Shown: positions 28,569-39,938, counted from the stretch's first letter. The stretch: 64,000 nucleotides of DNA from Streptococcus parasanguinis (GCF_019929185.1 NZ_JAHZPC010000007.1:22763-86762), one strand, 5' to 3'. Notes: a model not told the origin generated them from the sequence alone. Translations and numbers: made by a program.

Positions 28569-29403
28569 GAAGTAACAGCTCCTTTAGTTCCTCAATTTTG
28601 ATTGGTAGTCTGTCCAGAGGAAGTCCTCTTCGTTTCAATTGAAGAGCAAAATTCGTAATTTGTGGGACTCCTAATTGAAGTTTTTGTAAATACTCAACCT
28701 GTTGAAACACTTCCCTTGGGGATCCGTTTAGGACAAGTTTTCCCGCTTCTAAAGCAAATACAGTATCAGCAAAATTTGCTACATCATCCATCGTATGAGT
28801 TACCAGAACTAGGGTCATCCCATTTTTATGTAATGTCTCAAACAGCGCCATCAATTCCTTTCTTCCAGCAGGATCTAGACCTGCTGTTGGCTCGTCCAAT
28901 ACTAAAATCTCTGGTTCGATAGCTAAAATACCTGCGATCGCAACCCGTCTCATCTGTCCACCAGATAGTTCAAATGGACTTTTATCATAGATAGACTCTT
29001 CTAAACCAACGATCGCTAATTTTTCTTTGGCTATTTCCTCCGCTTTGTCCTTAGGTACCCCAAAATTCTGTGGTCCAAAGGCTACATCAGCTAGAACGGT
29101 TTCTGCAAACAGCTGACTTTCTGGAAATTGAAAAACCAAACCAACCTTTTTTCTCAGGTACTTCATTTCTTTTGGCTCAGAATGATTATCTAAAACAAAA
29201 TCTTCAAATTGAATCGTTCCTTTAGTCGGACGCAGTAAACCATTTAGTAATTGCAACAAAGTAGACTTGCCACTACCAGTATGCCCGATAATGGCTGTAT
29301 AAGATCCATCTTTTATTTCCAAACTAATATCAGAAAGCGCCTGCCCTTCAAAAGGACTTCCCTCTTGATAAGTATAATAGACATTCTTTAAAGAGATTCC
29401 CAT
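28561..29403 (-). CDS. ecfA2: ECF transporter ATPase EcfA2
   Basis: 280 residues. Walker [10 protein letters not shown] at about 40-48, signature LSGGQMRRV near 146-154 and Walker [12 protein letters not shown]. The C-terminal extension is typical of energy-coupling factor ATPases. Its start lies inside the 3' end of ecfA1, overlapping by 16 bases. Confidence 0.96.
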   Translation of the reverse strand: MGISLKNVYYTYQEGSPFEGQALSDISLEIKDGSYTAIIGHTGSGKSTLLQLLNGLLRPTKGTIQFEDFVLDNHSEPKEMKYLRKKVGLVFQFPESQLFAETVLADVAFGPQNFGVPKDKAEEIAKEKLAIVGLEESIYDKSPFELSGGQMRRVAIAGILAIEPEILVLDEPTAGLDPAGRKELMALFETLHKNGMTLVLVTHTMDDVANFADTVFALEAGKLVLNGSPREVFQQVEYLQKLQLGVPQITNFALQLKRRGLPLDRLPIKIEELKELLLHE

Positions 29404-30212
29404 AATTGGTCTAATAACTCACTTTCTGTTAGATAATCCTGTTTTAGCGGAAAATGCGAGCTGAGAGATTCTTGAACCTGCTTACTAAAAGGCTTATCTA
29501 GTCCAATCTCATTGAGGTCATTTCTTGAAAACAATTCCCGCGGCGTCATAGAAGACTCTAGTTTTCCTTTTTGAAACACGAGTGTTCGATCACTTAAGGC
29601 AATTTCGGTTAAATCATGGGTAATGGAGATAATTGTTAATTGAAATTTTTTCTGAAGTTCTCTCATTACCGCCATTAGATCCTCTCTACCTTCTGGATCT
29701 AACATACTAGTTGCTTCATCAAGGATAATAATAGTTGGTCTCAAGGCGATAATACCTGCTATAGCCACCCGTTGCTTTTGACCACCTGACAAACGAGATG
29801 GTTCGCGATCTTTAAACTCCAGCATACCAACTTGCTCAATAGCCTTCTCCACACGTTGAAACATTTCTTCCCGTGGAATTCCTTGATTTTCTAAACCAAA
29901 GGCAACATCATCTTCTACTGTCGCACCAACAAATTGGTTGTCAGGGTTCTGAAATACAATCCCAATTTTACTACGGATTTCCCATATGGTCTCACGAGTC
30001 AGTTGTTTTCCATCAACGTAAATCTCACCAGACTCAGCTTCCAAAAGGCCATCAATCAGGCGTACAACTGTAGATTTCCCACTACCATTGTGTCCAACAA
30101 TCGAAAGCCACTCTCCTTGTTTCACGTGAAACGAAACCGTGTCAATTTGATACTCTTCTACTGTTTTATCGTATCGAAAGGATACATTTTTTAGCTCAAT
30201 CATCTGTTTCAT
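29388..30212 (-). CDS. ecfA1: ECF transporter ATPase EcfA1
   Basis: 274 residues. Walker [10 protein letters not shown] at about 40-48, signature LSGGQKQRV near 140-148 and Walker [13 protein letters not shown]. It pairs with EcfA2 to drive the vitamin ECF module. The ATG at 30212 follows the pgsA stop directly; an ATG three codons later is also possible because no clear ribosome binding site decides. A parS site is embedded in its 5' part at 30118-30133. Confidence 0.96.
   Translation of the reverse strand: MKQMIELKNVSFRYDKTVEEYQIDTVSFHVKQGEWLSIVGHNGSGKSTVVRLIDGLLEAESGEIYVDGKQLTRETIWEIRSKIGIVFQNPDNQFVGATVEDDVAFGLENQGIPREEMFQRVEKAIEQVGMLEFKDREPSRLSGGQKQRVAIAGIIALRPTIIILDEATSMLDPEGREDLMAVMRELQKKFQLTIISITHDLTEIALSDRTLVFQKGKLESSMTPRELFSRNDLNEIGLDKPFSKQVQESLSSHFPLKQDYLTESELLDQLWESL
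30118..30133. other. parS: parS centromere site
   Basis: TGTTTCACGTGAAACG keeps the central TTTCACGTGAAAC of parS. It lies inside ecfA1, about 18 kb from dnaA. Confidence 0.8.
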
Positions 30213-30752
30213 TTATTTAAATGTGTCTTTAAAGAGATAGCTACTTCCCTTAAAGTAGTCGTAACCAGAATAAATTGTGAAAATCAATGCAATATAAAGC
30301 AACACTTGCCCTGGAAGTGTCCAATGGCAAAGCAAAAAGATAATGGCAAACATTTGGCTAAAGGTTTTAATTTTTCCTGGCATGGCTGCAGCAAGAACTG
30401 TACCACCTGTCTCAACAAGTAGAAGACGCAAACCAGTAACAGCTAACTCACGACAAATGATAACGACTGCAATCCAAGCAGGAACCATTTTTAATTCAAT
30501 CATCATGATAAAGGCTGACATGACCAATAATTTATCTGCCATTGGATCCGCAAATTTACCAAAATTACTAACTACATTCCATTTACGTGCAAGAAAGCCA
30601 TCTAAATAATCTGTAATACTAGCAATTGCAAAAATAACTGCCGCTACAATATGTCCTAAGTAAGAGTGACTTAAACTTAAAATAGCAATAAAAATAGGAA
30701 TCATTACAACCCGAATTAATGTCAATGCATTAGGAATATTTTCTTTTTTCAT
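30213..30752 (-). CDS. pgsA: Phosphatidylglycerophosphate synthase
   Basis: 179 residues, membrane enzyme that joins CDP-diacylglycerol and glycerol-3-phosphate. The CDP-alcohol phosphotransferase motif is complete, from TDYLDGFLARKW to FADPMADK (about 47-72), with its aspartates. Four or so membrane helices surround it. The gene is 31 bases downstream of the RodZ-like gene and abuts ecfA1. Confidence 0.96.
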   Translation of the reverse strand: MKKENIPNALTLIRVVMIPIFIAILSLSHSYLGHIVAAVIFAIASITDYLDGFLARKWNVVSNFGKFADPMADKLLVMSAFIMMIELKMVPAWIAVVIICRELAVTGLRLLLVETGGTVLAAAMPGKIKTFSQMFAIIFLLCHWTLPGQVLLYIALIFTIYSGYDYFKGSSYLFKDTFK

Positions 30753-30783
30753 ACTTCCTCCAAAAAATAAACTATCTTTACAT

Positions 30784-31191
30784 CTATTTTACAGATGCTG
30801 TAAACTCATAAAAATATACGATATAAATCACAAAGCCAAGGATGGCAAAACTCACTAGTAGATAATACAGGATTGGTAACCAGCTCGCTTTCTGTCTTAA
30901 TTTTCTTGAATGAAGCTCTTCGTCATCTACAAGTATTTCTTCATCAAATAACAATTCTTTTCCTTCACGAAAAGCTGTCAATAGGATGGACTCATCTAAT
31001 CCCAAAGCCCATGCTAACTTTTTAAGATAGATCTGAGCGTAAAAGGGACTCGGTAATAGATCAAACTCATCGTTTTCCAACGCTTCTATATAAGGAATTC
31101 CAATGGCTGTTTTATTTGACACATCCTGTAAACTTAAGTGTAAATTTACTCTTGACAGTCTTAACACTTGACCAATCGTTCTCTTCTTCAT
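30784..31191 (-). CDS. Short RodZ-like helix-turn-helix membrane protein
   Basis: 135 residues. The N-terminal Cro-like domain TIGQVLRLSRVNLHLSLQDVSNKTAIGIPYIEALENDEF (about 5-43) is that of RodZ, a cell-elongation factor that links to MreB in rods and to peripheral wall synthesis in streptococci. A single membrane segment follows at about 104-127 and the protein ends 8 residues later, without the extracellular DUF4115 domain that many RodZ proteins have. The stop is clean and no frameshifted continuation is seen downstream. It sits between the M16 pair and pgsA, where rodZ is usually found. Confidence 0.8.
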   Translation of the reverse strand: MKKRTIGQVLRLSRVNLHLSLQDVSNKTAIGIPYIEALENDEFDLLPSPFYAQIYLKKLAWALGLDESILLTAFREGKELLFDEEILVDDEELHSRKLRQKASWLPILYYLLVSFAILGFVIYIVYFYEFTASVK

Positions 31192-31217
31192 GTTTTCCCT
31201 TCTTGATACATTGTTTA

Positions 31218-32492
31218 CTACTTTTGAAAAATCATATAGTCAACCATCTCAGCCTGGTCGATGAACTGACGCCCTAATTTGATGATATCTTGTAAACTAA
31301 TACCTTGTAAAATCTTTGGAAGATCATAAGAAGTGCTACCGTCTGAAAAATATTCAAACTGAGTGGCACTATACTCAAGCGAATTTAAACCTTGTAAGAA
31401 ATCACCAAACATTTCGCTTTTAATCGTATCCAAATGTTCCTGATTGACATCTGGATCCTTCTCAAATTGTTTGATTGCTGACCTAAATTGATGAGATAGG
31501 GACACCGGTTCTTGAGTATCCATTGTCAAAATAACGAAATGAAATAATTCCTCAACCTCGACTTCAAGTGTCAATGAGTTGTCAATCTTCCCAGCTTCAT
31601 ATAAACTTTGAAACCGTTGCGAAGTCCAACCAAACATCATCGAAAACAGTAATTTCAACATCAATTTATAACGAAATTTTTCCTCTTCCTTAATGATATC
31701 ATTTCCTCGAATTCCAATTGCCAACTTAGGAGTAGCAACTTCCATTCTACAAGATTGATTCAATCTTACTTCATTTTTTTCTACAGGAAAACGTTCTAAC
31801 TCCACAGATGGATGAAGAGGAACTAGATCATATTCCTTTACTACTTGCAATACTTCATCAACATCAAAGTTTCCGATCACTAATAAGTGCATTTGAGAGA
31901 GATGATAGAATAGATCAAAGTTTTCACGGAGATTATCTATTGTAATGTCAGAAATAGACTCCCTAGTTCCAGCAATATCATCTGCTAACGGTGTTCCAGG
32001 ATATAAATTTTCTAAAGCACCAAAAAATAATCGATAGTCTGGACTATCTTGGTACATTCCAATTTCTTGTTGAATGATTTCTCTTTCCTTAGATACAGAT
32101 TTTTCTGTAAAGGAAACCTTTGAAACCATCTCCAATAACAATTGAATATTTTCAAGGACCTTTGAAGTTGTTGAGAAAAGATAACTTGTCTTTGTAAAGC
32201 TTGTAAAGGCATTACTTTCCGATCCTAAATGAACGAATTTTTTTAAATAATCTTGACCATTTTCATCTTCAAATACTTTATGTTCTAGAAAATGAGCAAT
32301 TCCTGCAGGATATTGCCTTTCATCACCATTCACTAGAATTCGTGTATCCACTGAGCCAAACTTAGTTGTGATTATTCCATAGGTTTCATAATAATCTTCT
32401 TTGGGAATTAAATGAATAGTCAACCCATTTGACAAGCGTGTAAAGTATACTTGCTCACCAACTGATTCATAATATTTTTCTTTAATTTTCAA
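31218..32492 (-). CDS. M16 family zinc peptidase (YmfH-like)
   Basis: 424 residues. The inverted zinc motif HFLEH is at residues 67-71, with a downstream glutamate in EREIIQQEIG near 139, so it should be catalytically active. Two M16 halves can be seen, the second without a metal site. It is followed upstream by a second M16-like gene with no metal motif, and the two probably form a heterodimer, as for other M16 pairs. Substrate unknown; in Firmicutes these genes (ymfF/ymfH) accompany rodZ and pgsA. Confidence 0.88.
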   Translation of the reverse strand: MKIKEKYYESVGEQVYFTRLSNGLTIHLIPKEDYYETYGIITTKFGSVDTRILVNGDERQYPAGIAHFLEHKVFEDENGQDYLKKFVHLGSESNAFTSFTKTSYLFSTTSKVLENIQLLLEMVSKVSFTEKSVSKEREIIQQEIGMYQDSPDYRLFFGALENLYPGTPLADDIAGTRESISDITIDNLRENFDLFYHLSQMHLLVIGNFDVDEVLQVVKEYDLVPLHPSVELERFPVEKNEVRLNQSCRMEVATPKLAIGIRGNDIIKEEEKFRYKLMLKLLFSMMFGWTSQRFQSLYEAGKIDNSLTLEVEVEELFHFVILTMDTQEPVSLSHQFRSAIKQFEKDPDVNQEHLDTIKSEMFGDFLQGLNSLEYSATQFEYFSDGSTSYDLPKILQGISLQDIIKLGRQFIDQAEMVDYMIFQK

Positions 32493-32500
32493 TCTTTACA

Positions 32501-33748
32501 CTACTTTCCTTCCATAAAATAAACAGACTGTAAATTAATTGTTTTTGCCACTTCAATAATTTCTTCTCTACTAACCTTATCGATGGACTCTAACCACTCT
32601 TCTAAAGAAAGGACTTTCTTTCCTAGGATCGTTTTCAAATATTCCCTTTCAATCAAGGTATTTTGCCGATCCTGTGCTAATAAGGTCGTATTCACCAACA
32701 TTTCTTTTGTCAATTGAAGCTCTGACTCTGTAAACTTGCCTCGTTTTAAATCATTCAACTGTCTCATAATCAAGGTCATTACTTTCGTACGAGATTCCTT
32801 ATCAATGCCTGCAAAAACTCTCATGAAGCCTGTAAAAATATCAAAATGGCTTGAGATTGTATAAGCAAGGCCTTCTTTCTCACGAATTATTTGAAAAAGT
32901 CTCGAATGCGAGAAAGCTCCCAGCATCCCATTTAATACAACTAGTGGGATATGGAGAGATTCTCCATACTGGGTAGAAAAATGGTAACCTAATTCTAAAA
33001 TAGATTGTTGGTTTTGTTTTTGCTCTAACTTTTCTCTAACAACATTTGTAAAAGGTTGTTGATAGGTGACAGACAAATTGTTATCACGTGGCTTGAATTC
33101 AAACTGGTTCACTCGATCCACAATAGCGACCTCATTAAAATCGCCTATGAAAAAGAAGTCAATATTATCTAATTGGAGCATCTGGTGAAACTGTGAAAGA
33201 GAACTTTGAGCTGTCTCTTGTCTCACTAAATCAACTTTCCCCAATCTTGACATCCCGATTGTTTCGTCTTCAAAAAATAGTTGATTCAATTGCCCATGTG
33301 CATAATAATAAGGCTCTTCAATTTCTGACTCCAAATCGGAAATTGTATTTTTCTTTTCAACGTCAAATGTATCACTGTCAAAGTGATCTTCTACTACCAA
33401 AGGTGAAAAGAAGATAGTTTCTATAATGTCCAAAACTTCATCAGTAAGAACATTTTTCTTGCTCAAAAAGTCATCGCGCACAAAGGAAATATTCAAATCA
33501 ACATAATGAACACGCCCCCTCTTAGAGACTGAGGTTGACAATTCTACCCCGTATAGACTCGCTAATTTTTCACGGAATAATTGTGAAGTTGGATATTTTT
33601 GATTTGCAGTTTCCATCATACAGGCTACTAAAACACGCGCAGCCACGGTATTTTCATCTAATGGCGATGAAAAACGGACCTTAATTTTATTGGTTTTAAA
33701 TTTTTTTGATTGAAGAAAGTGAAGATTCACGCCCTTTACTAATTCCAT
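32501..33748 (-). CDS. M16 family peptidase-like protein without metal site (YmfF-like)
   Basis: 415 residues from the ATG at 33748, preceded by GAGG at a normal spacing; upstream in-frame TTG and ATG codons are less likely. Where an active M16 enzyme has HxxEH the sequence reads LVACMMETANQKYPT, so zinc cannot be bound there. The rest keeps the M16 fold, including a C-terminal GLAYTISSHFDIFTGFM segment. It lies 8 bases upstream of the active M16 gene and is probably its partner subunit. Confidence 0.86.
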   Translation of the reverse strand: MELVKGVNLHFLQSKKFKTNKIKVRFSSPLDENTVAARVLVACMMETANQKYPTSQLFREKLASLYGVELSTSVSKRGRVHYVDLNISFVRDDFLSKKNVLTDEVLDIIETIFFSPLVVEDHFDSDTFDVEKKNTISDLESEIEEPYYYAHGQLNQLFFEDETIGMSRLGKVDLVRQETAQSSLSQFHQMLQLDNIDFFFIGDFNEVAIVDRVNQFEFKPRDNNLSVTYQQPFTNVVREKLEQKQNQQSILELGYHFSTQYGESLHIPLVVLNGMLGAFSHSRLFQIIREKEGLAYTISSHFDIFTGFMRVFAGIDKESRTKVMTLIMRQLNDLKRGKFTESELQLTKEMLVNTTLLAQDRQNTLIEREYLKTILGKKVLSLEEWLESIDKVSREEIIEVAKTINLQSVYFMEGK

Positions 33749-33903
33749 TTTCATCCTCGTTCTACTCAATAGTAACTTTCATTATAACACGAAATCACAC
33801 TAAAATCCTAATTCAAACTGTGAAAAAGCTCCTCAAATCACTCAACATTCTCTACCCTAGAAAAACTAAAAATATGGTATAATAACACGCAAAGAGGTGA
33901 ACT

Positions 33904-34266
33904 ATGAATTACAAATTATTTGATGACTTTATTACATTACAAGCAATCTTAAAAGAACTCGGTATTATACAGAGTGGTGGTGCAATCAAAGCTTTTCTTC
34001 AAGAAAAAGAAGTCTTTGTTAATGGTGAATTAGAACAACGGAGAGGCCGTAAACTTCGTGTCAATGATCAAATTGACATTCCTGAACTGAGCATGACTAT
34101 CACCATTCTTGAACCTTCTCAAGAAGAAATAGAAGAGCATCTTAAAGAGAAGGAAGAAAAGGAACGTGTTGCTAAACTTGTCAAGCAACTCAATCAACAA
34201 CAAAAGAAACAACCGACAAAGACTAACAAAAAAGAAAAAGCAATTCGCTTTCCTGGTATCTCCTAA
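33904..34266 (+). CDS. yaaA: S4-domain protein YaaA
   Basis: 120 residues. The S4-like RNA-binding region [40 protein letters not shown] occupies about 12-51 and a charged Glu/Lys-rich tail follows. The gene lies just before recF, overlapping by one base (TAATG), as in B. subtilis and streptococci. Function is unknown; a link to ribosome assembly has been suggested for the family. Confidence 0.92.
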   Translation: MNYKLFDDFITLQAILKELGIIQSGGAIKAFLQEKEVFVNGELEQRRGRKLRVNDQIDIPELSMTITILEPSQEEIEEHLKEKEEKERVAKLVKQLNQQQKKQPTKTNKKEKAIRFPGIS

Positions 34267-35360
34267 TGTGGTTAAAACACTTATCCATTCAACATTTTCG
34301 TAATTATCAAGAACTTGAAGTCGAGTTTCATCCTGGATTAAATATTTTCCTAGGTCAAAATGCTCAAGGAAAGACCAATATTCTCGAATCAATTTATTTT
34401 CTAGCTTTAACCAGAAGTCATCGAACACGAAATGATAGAGATCTCATCTATTTTGAATCCACAGATTTCAAAGTTTCTGGTCAATTACAAAGAGAAACTG
34501 GTCCCCTTCCATTAGAAATTTCCTTGACACCAAAAGGTCGGATAACTAAGGTAAATCATTTGAAACAAGCCAAATTATCGAACTATATTGGCCATATGAA
34601 TGTTGTCCTTTTCGCACCCGAAGATTTGCAACTGATCAAAGGATCACCTGCAGGGCGTCGAAAGTTTATTGACATTGAATTAGGTCAGATGAAACCTCTC
34701 TACTTATCTGACTTATCTCAATACAACCATGTACTGAAACAAAGAAATAGTTATCTAAAAAATTCGGAAAAAATTGATGCTACATTTTTGGAGGTCTTAG
34801 ATTCACAACTAGCTAGTTTTGGAAGTCGCGTCATCCATCATCGGCTTGAGTTTATTAAAAAATTAGAAGCTAAAGCAAAAGAAAAACATACTCGACTTTC
34901 TGACAACAAAGAAAACCTATCAATTCAATATCAGTCAACTGCTTTTTCTGAAGAAGGAAATGATATAGAAGAGCAGTTTCTCTCTATGTTGGAAAAAAAC
35001 CGTCAGAAGGATATTTTTAGGAAAACAACAAGTATTGGGCCTCACAGGGATGATTTGGCATTTTTTATCAATAATATGAATGCTACCTTTGGTAGTCAAG
35101 GCCAGCATCGAAGTGTTGTTCTCTCTCTAAAATTAGCAGAAATCGAATTGATGGAAGAAATCACAAGAGAAAAGCCTATTTTATTACTTGACGATGTCAT
35201 GAGCGAACTTGACAATTATCGTCAACTTCAACTACTTGAAACTATCTCTAATAATATTCAAACATTTATTACAACGACCACTCTTGATCATTTAAAAGAA
35301 CTGCCTGAAGAGTTGAAAATTTTCACTGTTCAAGCCGGTCATATCAAAACAGCATCTTAA
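34266..35360 (+). CDS. recF: RecF, recombination mediator ATPase
   Basis: 364 residues, normal length. Walker [10 protein letters not shown] at about 29-37, an SMC-like signature [18 protein letters not shown] near 274-291 and Walker [12 protein letters not shown] near 303-313. RecF helps load RecA at gapped DNA. Translation is coupled to yaaA. A stem-loop terminator includes its stop codon. Confidence 0.97.
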   Translation: MWLKHLSIQHFRNYQELEVEFHPGLNIFLGQNAQGKTNILESIYFLALTRSHRTRNDRDLIYFESTDFKVSGQLQRETGPLPLEISLTPKGRITKVNHLKQAKLSNYIGHMNVVLFAPEDLQLIKGSPAGRRKFIDIELGQMKPLYLSDLSQYNHVLKQRNSYLKNSEKIDATFLEVLDSQLASFGSRVIHHRLEFIKKLEAKAKEKHTRLSDNKENLSIQYQSTAFSEEGNDIEEQFLSMLEKNRQKDIFRKTTSIGPHRDDLAFFINNMNATFGSQGQHRSVVLSLKLAEIELMEEITREKPILLLDDVMSELDNYRQLQLLETISNNIQTFITTTTLDHLKELPEELKIFTVQAGHIKTAS

Positions 35361-35386
35361 CAATACTGTCAAGATGCTGTTGTTTT
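35348..35386. terminator. Terminator between recF and guaB
   Basis: AACAGCATCTT and AAGATGCTGTT form an 11-bp stem around a 12-base loop; the plus-strand T tract GTTTTTATTT follows. The recF stop codon is in the loop side of the stem. The minus strand also has TTTTG, so guaB may use it. Confidence 0.7.
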
Positions 35387-35405
35387 TATTTACAAAAGTG
35401 TAAAT

Positions 35406-36908
<1,503 letters not shown>

Positions 36909-36942
36909 TTATTTGAGCAAGGCTCGAATTTTTATTGTTAAT

Positions 36943-36970
36943 ATCATACCATTCTATGGCAATTTGTCAA
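36943..36970 (-). promoter_or_regulatory. guaB promoter
   Basis: On the minus strand TTGACA (36970-36965), a 16-base spacer and TATGAT (36948-36943). The start point would be near 36936, 48 bases before the ATG. Confidence 0.65.
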
Positions 36971-37004
36971 TCATTTATTGGTAAATTATCAATGAACAGT
37001 AAGA

Positions 37005-37017
37005 AATGTTCGCTTTT
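37005..37017 (-). promoter_or_regulatory. Candidate PurBox upstream of guaB
   Basis: On the minus strand AAAAGCGAACATT fits the lactic acid bacteria PurBox AWWWCCGAACWWT at all but one position. Its centre is about 75 bases upstream of the predicted guaB start, the distance known for PurR-activated promoters in Lactococcus. Confidence 0.4.
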
Positions 37018-37029
37018 AATGAAGTCGTT

Positions 37030-38058
37030 TTATTTTTTAAAATAGGTAATTCCCATCGCTGATTTTACTTCATCCAATGTTTGAGCAGCTACATTTCGAG
37101 CACGCTCACTTCCTTTTTCAAGAATAGAGTAGACCTCACCCATATCCTTTGCAAATTCAAGGCGTCTTTCACGAATTGGTCTTAATTCACGATCTAAAAT
37201 TTCTAAAAGATATCGTTTGGTCTTTACATCACCAAGTCCACCACGTTGATAATGTTCTTTCATTTCTGCAATTTCAGCTGAATCTTCTGGACGGCCAAAT
37301 ACATCCAGGTAATGAAACACCATATTGCCTTCGATTTTTCCTGGATCCTCTACTTTAATATGATCCGGATCGGTATACATACTCATCACTTTTTTCTTTA
37401 AAGTATCTGCATCATCAGCTAGGTAAATTCCATTATTCAATGATTTAGACATTTTAGCATTTCCATCTAAACCAGGTAAGCGCCCCGCTGCTTCATTTTC
37501 AGGATAAATTCCTTCCGGTTCCACCAAAGTATCTGTGTTGTATGCATGATTAAAGGAACGAACAATCTCACGAGTTTGCTCAATCATAGGCTTTTGATCA
37601 TTTCCTACTGGAACAAAATTCGCTTTAAATGCTGTGATATCGGCTGCTTGTGAAATAGGGTATACCAAAAATCCTGTTGGAATACTCTCACCAAAACCTT
37701 TTTGAGAAATCTCGGTTTTTACAGTTGGATTCCTTTCAAGTCGCGCCAAAGATACTAGATTCATGTAATACATGGTCAATTCCGCTAATTCAGGAATCTG
37801 ACTTTGAATGAAAATCGTAACTTTTTCAGGATCTAGTCCAGCTGCCAGATAATCCAAAGCAACATTACCAATAGATTCTACAATCGTTTTTGGATCTTTT
37901 GCATGGTCTGTCAAAGCTTGCTGGTCTGCTAGGAAAACAAACATATTATACTCATCTTTATTTTGCAACAAGACGCGATTTTTTAAAGAACCAACATAGT
38001 GGCCAATATGGAGTTTTCCTGTCGGTCTATCTCCTGTCAGAATGATGGGTTTTGTCAT
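37030..38058 (-). CDS. trpS: Tryptophanyl-tRNA synthetase
   Basis: 342 residues from the ATG at 38058, with AAGGAG 6 bases upstream; the longer frame to 38088 overruns that site. The class I motifs are [11 protein letters not shown] near 14-24 and AKMSKSLNN near 196-204. It charges tRNA-Trp. A TATAAT -10 box lies about 30 bases upstream. No T-box leader is seen; the leader is only a few tens of bases. Confidence 0.97.
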   Translation of the reverse strand: MTKPIILTGDRPTGKLHIGHYVGSLKNRVLLQNKDEYNMFVFLADQQALTDHAKDPKTIVESIGNVALDYLAAGLDPEKVTIFIQSQIPELAELTMYYMNLVSLARLERNPTVKTEISQKGFGESIPTGFLVYPISQAADITAFKANFVPVGNDQKPMIEQTREIVRSFNHAYNTDTLVEPEGIYPENEAAGRLPGLDGNAKMSKSLNNGIYLADDADTLKKKVMSMYTDPDHIKVEDPGKIEGNMVFHYLDVFGRPEDSAEIAEMKEHYQRGGLGDVKTKRYLLEILDRELRPIRERRLEFAKDMGEVYSILEKGSERARNVAAQTLDEVKSAMGITYFKK

Positions 38059-38155
38059 ACTCTTCTCCTTAATCGTTATCCCTATCATTATAGCACTTTC
38101 TAGTTGAAAATGTTAGTCTATCCTCTATGTTTGTAAGGAATTAACACTTTACTAA

Positions 38156-38198
38156 ACTGTCAATTTCGTTTACATCATTGTAAAAACAAATTGACAGT
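38156..38198. repeat. Nested inverted repeat between trpS and the ABC-F gene
   Basis: Outer arms ACTGTCAATTT and AAATTGACAGT (11 bp, perfect) enclose inner arms TTTACA and TGTAAA around TCAT. The whole covers 43 bases and ends 7 bases before the -35 box of the ABC-F gene. It may be an operator or a terminator-like hairpin; it lacks a clear T tract. Confidence 0.8.
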
Positions 38199-38205
38199 AA
38201 AAAAG

Positions 38206-38234
38206 TTGAATTTTCCCCTATTTTCTAGTAAAAT
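38206..38234 (+). promoter_or_regulatory. Promoter of the ABC-F gene
   Basis: TTGAAT (38206-38211), 17-base spacer, TAAAAT (38229-38234). Confidence 0.6.
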
Positions 38235-38263
38235 GAAGACATTATAGAAAGAGGAGAAAATCA

Positions 38264-39889
38264 TTGCTTACAGTATCAGACGTCTCACTACGTTTTAGTG
38301 ATCGAAAATTGTTTGACGATGTCAATATCAACTTTACAGAAGGAAATACATACGGTCTCATCGGTGCCAACGGTGCTGGAAAGTCAACCTTTTTAAAAAT
38401 TTTAGCTGGAGATATTGAACCAACAACTGGTCATATTTCTCTTGGCCCTGATGAACGTTTGTCTGTTTTGCGTCAAAATCACTTTGACTACGAAGACGAG
38501 CGGGTCATCGATGTTGTCATTATGGGAAATGAAAAGCTCTACAACATTATGAAAGAAAAAAATGCTATCTACATGAAAGAAGATTTCTCTGATGAAGATG
38601 GTGTCCGTGCAGCTGAACTTGAAGGTGAATTTGCCGAACTTGGTGGATGGGAAGCAGAAAGTGAAGCATCTCAATTGCTTCAAAATCTAAATATTTCAGA
38701 AGACCTTCATTATCAAACTATGAGCGAGTTAGCCAATGGGGATAAAGTGAAAGTTCTCTTAGCTAAAGCCCTTTTTGGTAAACCAGATGTCCTTCTTTTG
38801 GACGAGCCGACCAATGGATTGGATATTCAATCCATTACCTGGTTAGAAGATTTTCTGATTGATTTTGAAAATACGGTTATCGTTGTATCCCATGACCGCC
38901 ACTTTTTGAATAAAGTCTGCACCCATATGGCGGATCTCGACTTTGGAAAAATCAAACTTTACGTCGGGAACTATGATTTCTGGAAAGAATCTTCTGAACT
39001 TGCAGCAAAATTACAAGCAGATAGAAATGCAAAAGCTGAAGAAAAAATTAAACAATTACAAGAGTTTGTCGCACGTTTCTCAGCCAACGCTTCAAAATCA
39101 AAACAAGCAACTTCGCGTAAAAAAATGCTTGACAAGATTGAACTTGAAGAAATTGTTCCATCTAGTCGGAAGTACCCATTCATCAACTTTAAGGCAGAAC
39201 GAGAAATTGGTAACGATCTCTTGACAGTTGAAAATCTTTCTGTCAAGATTGATGGAGAAACCATCCTTGACAATATCAGCTTTATCTTACGTCCTGGTGA
39301 CAAAACCGCCCTTATCGGACAGAACGATATTCAAACAACCGCTTTGATCCGTGCATTGATGGATGATATTGAATATGAAGGAACTGTCAAGTGGGGAGTT
39401 ACAACTAGTCGATCATATCTACCAAAAGACAACAGTCGTGATTTTGCAGGTGGTGAAAGTATTCTCGATTGGCTTCGTCAATTTGCAAGTAAAGAAGAAG
39501 ATGACAATACTTTCCTTCGTGGTTTCTTAGGACGTATGCTCTTTTCGGGTGACGAAGTTAACAAGTCTGTCAACGTCTTGTCAGGGGGAGAAAAAGTTCG
39601 TGTCATGTTGTCTAAATTGATGCTCCTCAAGTCAAATGTTCTTGTACTGGATGATCCAACCAATCACTTGGATTTGGAGTCTATCTCAAGTTTGAATGAT
39701 GGATTGAAGAATTTTAAAGAATCGATTATCTTTGCCAGCCATGACCACGAATTCATTCAAACACTCGCCAACCATATTATCGTTCTTTCAAAAAACGGCG
39801 TAATCGATCGTATTGATGAAACCTATGATGAGTTTCTTGAAAATGAAGAAGTTCAAGCAAAAGTGAAAGAACTTTGGAGCCAATCATAA
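38264..39889 (+). CDS. ABC-F family ATPase (YbiT-like)
   Basis: 541 residues, starting at TTG 38264 with GAGGAG upstream. Two ABC domains and a linker, no membrane part; ABC-F proteins act on ribosomes. NBD1 has an intact Walker A GANGAGKST (34-42) and LLLDEPTNGLD but a decayed signature, LANGD. NBD2 has a decayed Walker A, GQNDIQTT (352-359), and Asp in place of the catalytic Glu, VLDDPTNHLD, but a good LSGGE. So only the site formed by NBD1 Walker and NBD2 signature can be complete. I recall the pneumococcal ortholog having the same changes, so this is probably a subfamily trait. A translation factor role is inferred. Confidence 0.9.
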   Translation: MLTVSDVSLRFSDRKLFDDVNINFTEGNTYGLIGANGAGKSTFLKILAGDIEPTTGHISLGPDERLSVLRQNHFDYEDERVIDVVIMGNEKLYNIMKEKNAIYMKEDFSDEDGVRAAELEGEFAELGGWEAESEASQLLQNLNISEDLHYQTMSELANGDKVKVLLAKALFGKPDVLLLDEPTNGLDIQSITWLEDFLIDFENTVIVVSHDRHFLNKVCTHMADLDFGKIKLYVGNYDFWKESSELAAKLQADRNAKAEEKIKQLQEFVARFSANASKSKQATSRKKMLDKIELEEIVPSSRKYPFINFKAEREIGNDLLTVENLSVKIDGETILDNISFILRPGDKTALIGQNDIQTTALIRALMDDIEYEGTVKWGVTTSRSYLPKDNSRDFAGGESILDWLRQFASKEEDDNTFLRGFLGRMLFSGDEVNKSVNVLSGGEKVRVMLSKLMLLKSNVLVLDDPTNHLDLESISSLNDGLKNFKESIIFASHDHEFIQTLANHIIVLSKNGVIDRIDETYDEFLENEEVQAKVKELWSQS

Positions 39890-39893
39890 AAAT

Positions 39894-39926
39894 AAAGAGC
39901 CCTGAAATCATTATTTCAGGCTCTTT
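39894..39926 (+). terminator. Hairpin after the ABC-F gene
   Basis: AAAGAGCC and GGCTCTTT with inner GAAAT/ATTTC make a long stem; the T tract is short, so termination may be partial with readthrough into yfhO, which starts 13 bases later. Confidence 0.6.
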
Positions 39927-39938
39927 CAGTAGAAATAT

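Noticed and set aside
38059..38155. T-box leader for trpS
   Set aside because: The leader is only a few tens of bases and has no T-box or specifier stem.
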